Assembly: GCF_009834185.1 (NCBI RefSeq)
Contig: NZ_CP047173.1
Coordinates: forward strand, 806,001 to 870,000
DNA from: Rathayibacter sp. VKM Ac-2760
Lineage (GTDB): Bacteria > Actinomycetota > Actinomycetes > Actinomycetales > Microbacteriaceae
Direction: 5' to 3'
DNA: 64,000 bases
In this document: one piece after another, positions 26,066-33,924 of the stretch
Numbering within the stretch: position 1 is the stretch's first letter
Layout: each line of letters opens with the position of its first letter
Notes under the pieces: model-generated
Told to the model about the DNA's origin: nothing
Database searches by the model: none
What the model saw: only the letters and a program-made list of their open reading frames with translations
Program-made: the position numbers and the translations under genes

Positions 26066-27007
26066 GTGGTGCTGGCGATGCAGGCGCAGGACTTCGACGG
26101 GCCGGCGGCGCTCCGCGCGGTCACGGTCGATCCCGGCGAGCCCGGGCCCGGCCGGGTGCGGATCCGGGTGCGGGCGGCGGGCGTGAATCCGGCCGACGCG
26201 AAGCTGCTGCGCGGGCTGTTCGGTCGCGGTCGCGTCCCCGTGCGGCCCGGCAGCGAGGTCGCCGGCGTGGTCACGGCGGTCGGCGAGGAGGCGAGCGGGC
26301 CGCTCGGCGCGATCGCCGTCGGCGACGAGGTGGTCGCCTTCCGCGTCTCCGGCGGCTATGCGGAGGAGCTGGTGGTGCCGGCGACCGCCGTGCTGCCGAA
26401 GCCGGCCGGGCTGGCCTGGGAGCAGGCGGCCGGACTGCTGCTGGCGGGCACGACCGCGATGCACCTGCTCGAGGCGACCGCGGTCGCGGCCGGCGACACC
26501 GTGCTGGTGCACGGGGCGAGCGGAGCCGTCGGCAGCCTCGTCGTGCAGCTGGCCCGCGGGCGCGGCGCCCGCGTCCTCGGCACGTCGAGCGAGCACGGCG
26601 CGGCCGTCGTCGAGCGCTTCGGCGGCGAGCCCCTCCCCTACGGCGCGGGACTGGAGGAGCGGGTGCGCGCCCTGGCGCCGGACGGCGTCGACGTCGCCCT
26701 CGACACGGCGGGCACCGACGAGGCGCTCGACGCCTCGGTCGCGCTGGTCGCCGACCGCTCCCGCATCGCCACCGTCGCCGGCTTCGAGCACGGTGCCGCG
26801 CTCGGGGTGCAGCTGCTGGGCGGCGGCGCCGGAGCCGACCCGGGCACCGCCCTGCGCGACGCCGCCCGGGCCCCGCTGCTCGAGCGCGCCGGCCGCGGCG
26901 AGCTGGAGGTCCTGCTCGGTCCGTCCTTCCCGCTCGCCTCGGCGGCGGAGGCGCTCGCGCTGGTCGAGTCGGGCCGCGCGGGCGGCAAGGTGGTGCTTCT
27001 CCCCTGA
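26066..27007 (+). CDS. zinc-free quinone oxidoreductase / NADP-dependent MDR enzyme
   Basis: About 313-aa medium-chain dehydrogenase/reductase without zinc ligands. GroES-like N-domain with RAAGVNPADAKLLRG, then the NADPH motif GASGAVGSLVVQLARGRGA (about 152-170) and a C-terminal AGGKVVLLP ending. The GTG at 26066 is preferred because GAGAGG lies 8 nt upstream; GTG 26057 or ATG 26078 are alternatives. It reduces quinones or enones with NADPH. It overlaps the AlkA-type gene downstream (CTGA) and is divergent from the TetR gene. Confidence 0.85.
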   Translation: MVLAMQAQDFDGPAALRAVTVDPGEPGPGRVRIRVRAAGVNPADAKLLRGLFGRGRVPVRPGSEVAGVVTAVGEEASGPLGAIAVGDEVVAFRVSGGYAEELVVPATAVLPKPAGLAWEQAAGLLLAGTTAMHLLEATAVAAGDTVLVHGASGAVGSLVVQLARGRGARVLGTSSEHGAAVVERFGGEPLPYGAGLEERVRALAPDGVDVALDTAGTDEALDASVALVADRSRIATVAGFEHGAALGVQLLGGGAGADPGTALRDAARAPLLERAGRGELEVLLGPSFPLASAAEALALVESGRAGGKVVLLP

Positions 27008-27870
27008 GCGCGGCCGAAGCGGGGGCCGTCGTTCCGCCGGCCGTCGAGCTGGTCGCGAACGGCCCGTTCGATCTCGCGGGCGCCGCGAGCCTGCTCCGCA
27101 ACCACTCCGTCCCGGGCGTCGAGCGCGTCACCGACGACGGGCGCAGGCTCGAGCGGCTGGTCACCGTCGGCGTGCGGGCGGTGCCGCTCGCGCTCGAGCT
27201 GACGCCGGACGGCGCCCGCGTCAGCGCGGCGGACGACGCGGTGCTCCCGCTCGTCCGCGCGTGGCTCGACCTCGACTCCGACGTCGTGGCGATCGGCGCG
27301 GCGCTCGCCCGCGATCCGCTGCTCGCCCCGCTCGTCGCCGCCCGGCCGGGACTGCGCGCGACCCAGTACCCCGAGCCGTTCGAGGCCGCGGTGATGGCCG
27401 TGCTCGGTCAGCAGGTCTCCGTCGCGGCCGCGCGGACCTTCGGCGGGCGCGCGGTGACGGCCTTCGGCGAGCCCGGCGGCCTCGGCCTCCGCGCGTTCCC
27501 GACGCCCGCGGCGCTCCTGGCCGGCCCGCTGGAGGAGCTGCGCGCGGCGATCGGCGTCACCCGGGCCCGCGCGGCGACGGTCCGCGCGGTCGCCGCGGCC
27601 TTCGCCGACGGGCTGGTGCTCGACCGCGCAGGCGATCTGCCCGAGCAGCGCCGGCTCCTGCTCGCGATCCCCGGCATCGGACCCTGGACGGCCGACTACC
27701 TCGGCCTGCGGCTGCTCGGCGATCCGGACGCGTTCCCCGCCGGCGACCTCGTGCTGCGCCGCGCGCTCGGCGGCGTCTCGACGGCGGACGCCGACCGGGC
27801 CTCGCAGGCCTGGCGCCCGCACCGCGCCCACGCGGCCTTCCACCTCTGGGCGTCGACGGGTGCCGTCTGA
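27004..27870 (+). CDS. DNA-3-methyladenine glycosylase II (AlkA-like), apparent CTG start
   Basis: Base-excision repair glycosylase removing alkylated purines. The first ATG/GTG in frame is at 27172, but the same frame codes for an AlkA-like N-terminal domain before it (PFDLAGAASLLRNHSVPGVE), and no ATG, GTG or TTG exists between 27004 and 27172. The only sensible initiation codon is CTG 27004, overlapping the upstream TGA as CTGA. The resulting 288-aa product fits the family (E. coli AlkA is 282 aa). The helix-hairpin-helix IPGIGPWTADYLGLR and catalytic Asp248 (PAGDLVL) are intact. Translation probably depends on coupling to the oxidoreductase gene. Confidence 0.78.
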   Translation: MSAAEAGAVVPPAVELVANGPFDLAGAASLLRNHSVPGVERVTDDGRRLERLVTVGVRAVPLALELTPDGARVSAADDAVLPLVRAWLDLDSDVVAIGAALARDPLLAPLVAARPGLRATQYPEPFEAAVMAVLGQQVSVAAARTFGGRAVTAFGEPGGLGLRAFPTPAALLAGPLEELRAAIGVTRARAATVRAVAAAFADGLVLDRAGDLPEQRRLLLAIPGIGPWTADYLGLRLLGDPDAFPAGDLVLRRALGGVSTADADRASQAWRPHRAHAAFHLWASTGAV

Positions 27871-27895
27871 GCCGGGCAGCCCCTGGAGCCCGCCG

Positions 27896-28891
27896 CTACC
27901 CCGACGAGGCGCGCACGACGAGGGTCCCCTCGAGGAGGGTCGAGCCGGTGACGCCGCCGACCAGGCGGTCGAGGGCCGCCTCCGCCAGCGCCTCGAGCGG
28001 CTGGCGGAGCGAGGTCAGCGGCGGTGCGCTGTACTCGCCCTCCCACGTGCCGTCGAAGCTCGCGACGGCGATGTCGTCCGGCACGCGGAGCTCCGCGTCC
28101 CGGAGCGCGCGGAGCAGGCCGATCCCGATCAGGTCGGAGGCGGCGAAGACGGCGTCCGGCCGGGGAGACAGGCCGGTCAGGACGCGGCCGGCGGCCCAGC
28201 CGCCCTCGCGGGAGTAGTCGGCGGGGAGCGCGGGACCCGCCTCCAGGCCGGCCTCGAGGCATGCCGCCTCCCATCCTCGCCGTCGCGCCTCGAACCGGCC
28301 GCGGTCGTCCCGCTCGACGTCGCCGACGAAGGCGATCCGGCGCCGGCCCGTCTCGAGGAGATGACGGGTCGCCGTCGCCGCGCCGGCCGCCAGGTCGACG
28401 CCGACGCCGTTCGCCCCCGGCTCGTCGCTGCTGTTGAGGTACAGCCAGGGAACGCCGAAGGCGTCGATCGAGCTCCGCTCGACGGGGTCGCCGCCCAGGA
28501 GGAGCACCCCGGCGACCTGCCGGGCCGTCAGATCGCCGAGGCGGGCGTGGAGGGCGTCGACGTCCGGGATCGCCGTGACCACGAGCAGATCGAGACCTCG
28601 GGCGCGCGCCGCGTCCTCGACCGCGCTGGCCAGCTCGGTGAAGAACGGGTTGCTGAAGACGCGCACGCTCCCGACCGGGGCGAGCAGCGCGACGGTCCGC
28701 GAGGTCCCGGTCCGCAGGGCCGCCGCCGCGGCGTTGGGCTGGTAGCCGAGCTCGGCGATCGCCGCCCGCACGCGGATCGCGGTCGCCTCGGCGACGGGCG
28801 CTGTCCCCTTGAGCGTGTACGTCACGACGGCGTCGCTGACGCCGGCCAGGCGGGCGACGTCGCGCCGAGTGACCCGTCGCGAGGAGTTCAT
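27896..28891 (-). CDS. LacI family transcriptional regulator
   Basis: 331-aa repressor with an N-terminal HTH (RRDVARLAGVSDAVVTYTLKG at about 9-29, broken by the turn) and hinge helix (NAAAAALRTG, about 53-62), then a periplasmic-binding-protein-like sugar domain. It follows the GH36 alpha-galactosidase gene on the same strand with 54 bp between them, so it likely senses galactosides and represses that gene. Three GCAGTG repeats lie just upstream. Confidence 0.9.
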   Translation of the reverse strand: MNSSRRVTRRDVARLAGVSDAVVTYTLKGTAPVAEATAIRVRAAIAELGYQPNAAAAALRTGTSRTVALLAPVGSVRVFSNPFFTELASAVEDAARARGLDLLVVTAIPDVDALHARLGDLTARQVAGVLLLGGDPVERSSIDAFGVPWLYLNSSDEPGANGVGVDLAAGAATATRHLLETGRRRIAFVGDVERDDRGRFEARRRGWEAACLEAGLEAGPALPADYSREGGWAAGRVLTGLSPRPDAVFAASDLIGIGLLRALRDAELRVPDDIAVASFDGTWEGEYSAPPLTSLRQPLEALAEAALDRLVGGVTGSTLLEGTLVVRASSG

Positions 28892-28892
28892 T

Positions 28893-28931
28893 GCAGTGAA
28901 CCTACCGCGCAGTGATCCTCCCCGCGCAGTG
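28893..28931. promoter_or_regulatory. three GCAGTG direct repeats before lacI-type gene
   Basis: GCAGTG begins at 28893, 28909 and 28926, spaced 16 and 17 bp, the first two as GCAGTGAACCT and GCAGTGATCCT. They fill the 54-bp gap between the GH36 stop and the regulator start. They may be a regulator-binding array; the role is unproven. Confidence 0.35.
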
Positions 28932-28945
28932 CCGCCCCCGTGCCG

Positions 28946-31123
28946 TCAGGCGCCCTCCACCCGGGTCACCTCGTAGAGCACCCCGCGCTCCGGGTGCAGG
29001 AGCGGCGGGACGAGTCCCGCCCGGCCGAGCAGCGCGCCGGACAGTTCGAACGCCTCGCCGTCCTGCGGCCACCAGAGCGCGTCGCGGAGCGCGACGTCCC
29101 TCGCGCCGATGACGACGGGGGCGACCCGGTAGACCGACTCGGGGTCGAGGCCGGGCAGGCGGACCCGCCCGGGGGAGACGACGCCGGCGCGGGCCAGCGA
29201 GACGTACGCGTAGACGGCGGCCGAGCGGTCAGGAGCGACGACGCCGTGCAGCGCGATCGTCTCGTCCGGGTGGTCCAGCCGGACCAGGTCGCCGCCGTGC
29301 AGGAGCGGTCGGAGGCGCTTGTGCAGCGCGATCCACTGGCGCAGCTCCTCGAGCTCCTCCTCGCCCGCGGAGCGCAGATCCCACTCCACGCCGAGGTGGC
29401 CGAACAGCGCCGTCATCGCGCGGAAGGACAGGTCGTGCACGCGGCCCGTCGTGTGCGAGGCCCCCGAGGCGATGTGCGTGCCCATCAGCTCCGGCGGGAG
29501 CAGCTGCGTCGTCCAGCGGTTCATCTGCTGGCGGTCGAGCGGGTCGTTGTTGTCGGAGACCCAGACGCGGTCGGTCCGCTCGAGGATCTCCAGGTCGACC
29601 CGCGCTCCGCCCGAGGAGCAGGACTCGATCTCGAGTCCCGGGTGCAGAGCGCGGATCTCGTCCATCAGCCGGTAGACCGCGAGCGTCTGCCGGTGCACGC
29701 CCGGCGCGCCGTCGGGACGCCGGCCGGCGTCGGTGAGGTCGCGGTTGTGGTCCCACTTGATGTAGCCGATGTCGTACTCGTCGAGGATCGCGAGGATCGC
29801 GTCGCGGAGGTAGGCGAAGCAGTCCGGGTCGCCCAGGTCGAGGACCTGCTGCCAGCGCGACTCGGGGGGCATCCGGTCGCCGGTCGAGAGGATCCACTCG
29901 GGGTGCGCTCGGGCGAGGTCCGAGTCCGGGTTGACCATCTCGGGCTCGAACCAGAGTCCGAACTGCAGGCCGAGGGACCGGACGTGGTCGACCAGGGGGT
30001 GCAGGCCGTCCGGCCAGACGTCGCTCGAGACGGTCCAGTCGCCCAGGCCGGAGTGGTCGTCCCGGCGGCTGCCGAACCAGCCGTCGTCGAGCACGAAGCG
30101 CTCGATCCCGAGGTCGGCCGCGCGGTCGGCGAGCTCGACGAGCGTGTCGAGGTCGTGGTCGAAGTAGACGGCCTCCCAGACGTTGATCGTGACGGGGCGT
30201 GCCGAGTGCGGGTGGCCCGGCCGGGCGCGCAGCTGCCGGTGGAAGCGCCGCGCCACCTCGTCGAGTCCGTCGCCGTAGACGGCGTGGATCCACGGTCCGG
30301 TGTAGGTCTCGCCGTGGGCGAGCCGGACCTCGCCGGGCAGCAGCAGCTCGCCGCCGCCGAGGGTCTGCACGCCGGTGTGCACGCGCTCGACCTGGTGGAC
30401 GTGATTGCCGGACCACGCGGTGTGCACGCCCCAGACCTCGCCGCGGGCGAAGCCGAAGCCGGGCTCGCCGACGCTGAGCAGCGTGGCGGCGTCCGCCCCG
30501 GTCCGCCCGTGCCGGCCCTCGCGGCGGTGCGCGCCGATGGTGACTGCCGAGCGCTGCGGCACGCGCTCCTTGCCCCAGCGGCCGGCGAAGTCGAGGATCT
30601 CGCTCGCCGAGGGCGGGGTGGGCAGGCTGAGCAGGAGCTCGTCGACCTGGTAGCCGTCCTCGCCGAGGTTGGTGAGCGCCGCGCGCATCCGCAGCACGCC
30701 GGAGGGGTCGAGGACGATCACGATCTCGAGGCCGAGCGCGGCGACGTCGTCCTGGGCGCGGACCACGAGCGTGCCCGCGCCGGCGTCCGCGATCTCGCCG
30801 GCCGGCAGGGCGGCGCCGTCGAGTTCGAGGCTCGTCGTGCGGAAGGACGGCGACCAGCCGGCGCCCGCTCGGGAGCCGCTGAGGCCGGGCCGGCCGGTCC
30901 AGCCGGTGGAGTGCTCGAGGAGCACCGCGAGGCGGATCGGCTCGTCGATGTCGTTCGGGCCGACCGGGGCGGTGCCGGAGAGCACCAACGCGTCGAACGC
31001 CGCCCGATCCAGGGGCCCGCAGTCCGCGCCCCAGTGCACGACCGACGGGAGCCGGGAGTCGCTGAGGTCCAGCACGAGGGCGACTCCGGCCGAGCGGAGG
31101 ACGACTCCGAGGGTGACGGTCAT
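28946..31123 (-). CDS. GH36 alpha-galactosidase
   Basis: Retaining exo-alpha-galactosidase acting on raffinose, melibiose or galactomannan oligosaccharides. The 725-aa product starts at ATG 31123 with AAGGAG 7 nt upstream. The barrel has FVLDDGWFG (about 354-362), the nucleophile in YIKWDHNRD (Asp458), SCSSGGARVDL and the acid/base Asp in WVSDNNDPLD. An N-terminal beta-supersandwich and a C-terminal beta domain complete the family architecture. No signal peptide. It sits with a LacI regulator and has a candidate operator upstream. Confidence 0.93.
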   Translation of the reverse strand: MTVTLGVVLRSAGVALVLDLSDSRLPSVVHWGADCGPLDRAAFDALVLSGTAPVGPNDIDEPIRLAVLLEHSTGWTGRPGLSGSRAGAGWSPSFRTTSLELDGAALPAGEIADAGAGTLVVRAQDDVAALGLEIVIVLDPSGVLRMRAALTNLGEDGYQVDELLLSLPTPPSASEILDFAGRWGKERVPQRSAVTIGAHRREGRHGRTGADAATLLSVGEPGFGFARGEVWGVHTAWSGNHVHQVERVHTGVQTLGGGELLLPGEVRLAHGETYTGPWIHAVYGDGLDEVARRFHRQLRARPGHPHSARPVTINVWEAVYFDHDLDTLVELADRAADLGIERFVLDDGWFGSRRDDHSGLGDWTVSSDVWPDGLHPLVDHVRSLGLQFGLWFEPEMVNPDSDLARAHPEWILSTGDRMPPESRWQQVLDLGDPDCFAYLRDAILAILDEYDIGYIKWDHNRDLTDAGRRPDGAPGVHRQTLAVYRLMDEIRALHPGLEIESCSSGGARVDLEILERTDRVWVSDNNDPLDRQQMNRWTTQLLPPELMGTHIASGASHTTGRVHDLSFRAMTALFGHLGVEWDLRSAGEEELEELRQWIALHKRLRPLLHGGDLVRLDHPDETIALHGVVAPDRSAAVYAYVSLARAGVVSPGRVRLPGLDPESVYRVAPVVIGARDVALRDALWWPQDGEAFELSGALLGRAGLVPPLLHPERGVLYEVTRVEGA

Positions 31124-31167
31124 GGTTCTCTCCTTGTGCCGACGACGATCGGTGGCGCGGCGGACCC

Positions 31168-31196
31168 AGTCGAGCACCAACGTTTACTCGTGTCAA
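31168..31196 (-). promoter_or_regulatory. candidate promoter and LacI-type operator of GH36 gene
   Basis: On the minus strand TTGACA (31196-31191) is followed 17 bp later by TCGACT, a weak -10. Between them lies CGAGTAAACGTTGGTGCTCG (31190-31171), with a central AACGTT and CGAG/CTCG ends, the central-CG pattern of LacI-family operators. Repression by the adjacent LacI protein is inferred. Confidence 0.45.
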
Positions 31197-31249
31197 CCGC
31201 GGACAGCACGATGCATCGGAGGAGGGCGGCCGGGCCCCGAGAGCGGCGG

Positions 31250-31612
31250 CTAGGTCAGGTACTCGACGTCGTCGTACTGCACCGACGCGTCGTCCGGCTC
31301 GAACTCGTCGACCGGCACGTCCTCGTACTCGAGGATGACCGCGACGCCGGGCGAGACGAGCACGCACACCTCGCGGTCGCCCGCGACCAGGAAGCGGACC
31401 ATGCCGCCGCGCGCGCGGACCGCCTCGACGAGCTCGCGCTCCAGCACCTCCGTGTCGAGGGCGAGGGCGAGCAGGAAGCGGCGCCCGTCGATGCTGAGGC
31501 TCGTGCGCCGGGTGGTGACGGGCGGGGTCGGCGGCACGCCGCGCCGGTCGGATCCCGGGGTGACGGCGCGCACGCGCATGGGGGAGGCGTGCATCCGGAT
31601 CACGGAGTTCAT
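31250..31612 (-). CDS. hypothetical protein (120 aa)
   Basis: 120-aa soluble protein with a beta-alpha-beta feel (SIDGRRFLLALALD, MVRFLVAGDREVCVLVSPGVAVILEY) and an acidic C-terminus (DEFEPDDASVQYDDVEYLT). Its ATG overlaps the TGA of the upstream 148-aa gene by 4 nt, so the pair is translationally coupled. No family recognised. Confidence 0.6.
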   Translation of the reverse strand: MNSVIRMHASPMRVRAVTPGSDRRGVPPTPPVTTRRTSLSIDGRRFLLALALDTEVLERELVEAVRARGGMVRFLVAGDREVCVLVSPGVAVILEYEDVPVDEFEPDDASVQYDDVEYLT

Positions 31613-32055
31613 TCGGGATCCGGTCGGGACTCGTGGTGGCGGAGACCGTGCGAGCGACGGTCCTCCTTCATCTCGGACTCGAAGAGGTGGCGGCGGCCCG
31701 CGGCCAGCTCGTCGCGCGCGGACCGCTCCCGCTCGCGGAACGCGGCGTAGTAGCCGTCGTCGTACTCCTCGACGATCTGGAACGTCCAGCGGCCCTCGAT
31801 GACGTTGCGACCGACCAGCTCGCGCTCGAGCGAGTCGGCGAGCTCGCCGCGCCCCGCCTCGCGGAAGGCGTCGACCGCCTCGCCGAGGGCGAGATCGGCG
31901 GCACCGGTGAGGCGGTGGAAGCCGTAGAGCAGCCCGCGGGCGTGCTCCACGGTCTCGAGGGCCTCGGAGAGCTTGCCCAGCGCGGCGACGGTGGCGTCGT
32001 CGAGACCGTCCGGACGCAGGTGCGCGGAATCGGGGTGGTCGTGTGAGCGGGTCAT
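31609..32055 (-). CDS. conserved hypothetical protein (148 aa)
   Basis: The start is taken at ATG 32055 (MTRSHDHPDS), since the upstream extension is Arg-rich. A helical protein with HARGLLYGFHRLTGAADLAL at about 39-58, then GRNVIEGRWTFQIVEEYD (about 88-105) and a charged, His/Glu-rich tail. It resembles widespread actinobacterial hypothetical proteins but I cannot name a function. First gene of a two-gene unit. Confidence 0.65.
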   Translation of the reverse strand: MTRSHDHPDSAHLRPDGLDDATVAALGKLSEALETVEHARGLLYGFHRLTGAADLALGEAVDAFREAGRGELADSLERELVGRNVIEGRWTFQIVEEYDDGYYAAFRERERSARDELAAGRRHLFESEMKEDRRSHGLRHHESRPDPE

Positions 32056-32152
32056 CTCCGAGAGCTTAGGCCGACCATATTCCGCTGTGACCCCCTTGCG
32101 CCGTCGGCGGAAACAGGTCGTGCTGCGGCTGAGCACTCTCGAAGGGTGCGGG

Positions 32153-32893
32153 TCACGCGCGGCGGATCGGCGCGAAGCCGTCGCTCTTGCCGGGGGCGTG
32201 GAAGTCGCGGATCAGGCGGGCGACCAGGCCCGGCTTCTCGACGACGAGCCCGTGCGAGGCGCGCGGGACGACGGCGAGCTCGGCGTCGGGGATCGCGTCG
32301 TACATCGCGACGACGTGCTCGAAGCGGACCTCGTCGTCGTCACCGAAGAGGAGGAGCGTCGGCACCGCGAGGCCGCTCAGGTCGGCGGTGGTGAGCTCCG
32401 GCTCGGCGGCGTGCAGCGCGTCGAGCTTCGCGACGATCGTGTCCCAGTGCTCCGCGCCGTCCGGCGACACCTCGGCGTAGCTGTCCCTCATGAACTCGGG
32501 GGCCTCGCCGTCGAGCACGCCGGGCAGCCAGCCGTCGCGGTGGAAGACGCCGGAGGAGAAGACGACGCTCGAGACGAGGTCGGGGCGGTGGAGCGCGACG
32601 TGCAGGGCGACGATCGCTCCGTCGCTGTGGCCGAAGAGGTGCACGGGCACGCCGGGCAGCGACTCGATCAGCGCGATCGTGTCGCGCGCCATCGCGGCGA
32701 AGCTCAGGGGCGCGTCGGTGTCGGCCGTGCGGCCGTGCCCGCGCTGGTCGGGGAGGTGCAGCGTGTAGTCGCCCCGCAGCTCCGCCACCAGGGGCTCGAG
32801 GGAGCGGGAGTCGGTGCCGCCCGGGTGCAGCAGGACGAGGGCGGGGCCGTCGCCGACCCGGCGGCTCTCGAGCGGTTCGGCGTCCTCGATCAT
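32153..32893 (-). CDS. alpha/beta hydrolase
   Basis: 246-aa hydrolase with the canonical fold: oxyanion region LLHPGGTDS (about 21-29), PDQRGHGRT, nucleophile elbow GHSDGAIVA (Ser90 region), acid Asp in FGDDDEVRF and catalytic His in ASHGLVVEKP near the end. ATG 32893 is the start. The substrate is unknown; esterase- or lactonase-like enzymes look similar. Confidence 0.87.
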   Translation of the reverse strand: MIEDAEPLESRRVGDGPALVLLHPGGTDSRSLEPLVAELRGDYTLHLPDQRGHGRTADTDAPLSFAAMARDTIALIESLPGVPVHLFGHSDGAIVALHVALHRPDLVSSVVFSSGVFHRDGWLPGVLDGEAPEFMRDSYAEVSPDGAEHWDTIVAKLDALHAAEPELTTADLSGLAVPTLLLFGDDDEVRFEHVVAMYDAIPDAELAVVPRASHGLVVEKPGLVARLIRDFHAPGKSDGFAPIRRA

Positions 32894-32937
32894 GCGGCGA
32901 GCGTAGCCCCGCGCTCGCGCGGCGGGAAGGCGCGCCC

Positions 32938-33471
32938 TCAGCGGGCGGGGACGCGGACCGGGAGCTGCACCAGGCGCACGTCCCGCAGCTCGCCGTCGTC
33001 CGCGGTCGCGGTGAGGTAGGTGCCGGCGGGCTGGCGGCGGCGGTCGGTCGGCGAGCCGGGGTTGAGCAGCCGCATCCCCGCCGGGGTCCGCGAGTCCCAG
33101 GGGATGTGGCTGTGGCCGAAGACGAGCAGGTCGGCGCCCGGGTGGGCGGCGTCGGCGCGCGCCTCCCGACCCGCCGCGGGGCCGGTCTCGTGCACGACGC
33201 GGACGTCGAGCCCGGCGAGCTCCGCGCGGGCGACCTCGGGGAGGCGCGAACGCAGTCCGGCGGGGTCGTTGTTGCCCCACACGCCGAGCACGCGCGCGGC
33301 CCGCGCCTCGAGGGCGTCGAGCGTCGCCTCGTCGACCCAGTCGCCGGCGTGCACGACCAGGTCGGCCTCGTCGACCGAGCGCCAGACCTCGTCCGGCAGC
33401 GCCTTCGCCCGCTTCGGCAGGTGCGTGTCGGCGAGCAGGAGCAGGCGCACCGGCCCGTCGAGCCGCAGCAT
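32938..33471 (-). CDS. YfcE/MJ0936-type metallophosphoesterase
   Basis: 177-aa calcineurin-like phosphodiesterase. Metal-binding motifs in order: ADTHLPK (about 14-20), HAGDWVD (about 41-47), GNNDPAG (about 65-71), a later His (VHETG) and GHSHIPW (about 118-124). Family members hydrolyse phosphodiesters in vitro; the in vivo substrate is unknown. The ATG at 33471 overlaps the stop of the DUF4180 gene by a few bases. Confidence 0.87.
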   Translation of the reverse strand: MLRLDGPVRLLLLADTHLPKRAKALPDEVWRSVDEADLVVHAGDWVDEATLDALEARAARVLGVWGNNDPAGLRSRLPEVARAELAGLDVRVVHETGPAAGREARADAAHPGADLLVFGHSHIPWDSRTPAGMRLLNPGSPTDRRRQPAGTYLTATADDGELRDVRLVQLPVRVPAR

Positions 33472-33893
33472 CAGCGGGCGGGGCCGGGGGTCGGCTCCAC
33501 CCCGCCGTCGGCGCCGGGCTCCTCGGCGGTCGGGGAGTCGCCGAGGCGGGCGTCGAGCTCGTCCAGCGTCGCCACGAACCAGAGGTGGTCGCCGCGGTTG
33601 GACTCGACGACAAAGTCGTGCAGCGTGCTCGAGCCGGAGACCTGCTCGGTGATGTCGCCGACGACCACGAGCCGCTTGCCGTACATCACGAAGCGCTGCA
33701 CGAACTCGCCGGCGATACCGGAGCGGAGCCGGAAGAACTCCGGGTCGAGGCGGCCGACCGGGACGACGATGGTCTCCGCGTCGCTGCCGTAGATCTCGCC
33801 GATGACCGCGAGCGCGTCCTCCGTGCTGGAGAGGGCGGGCCCGTCGTCGTCGACGAGGAGGAGGGGGACGCCCTGGCGGGTCTCGGTGCGCAT
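33471..33893 (-). CDS. DUF4180 protein
   Basis: About 140 aa from ATG 33893 (MRTETRQG). Residues about 30-115 fit DUF4180: GRLDPEFFRLRSGIAGEFVQ, then KRLVVVGDIT and DFVVESNRGDHLWFV. The C-terminal 30 residues are Pro/Gly/Glu-rich and likely disordered. The DUF function is unknown. It is coupled to the phosphoesterase gene by overlapping stop and start. Confidence 0.72.
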   Translation of the reverse strand: MRTETRQGVPLLLVDDDGPALSSTEDALAVIGEIYGSDAETIVVPVGRLDPEFFRLRSGIAGEFVQRFVMYGKRLVVVGDITEQVSGSSTLHDFVVESNRGDHLWFVATLDELDARLGDSPTAEEPGADGGVEPTPGPAR

Positions 33894-33924
33894 GCACCCA
33901 GCCAACCACGTCGCTGCGGCCCCG

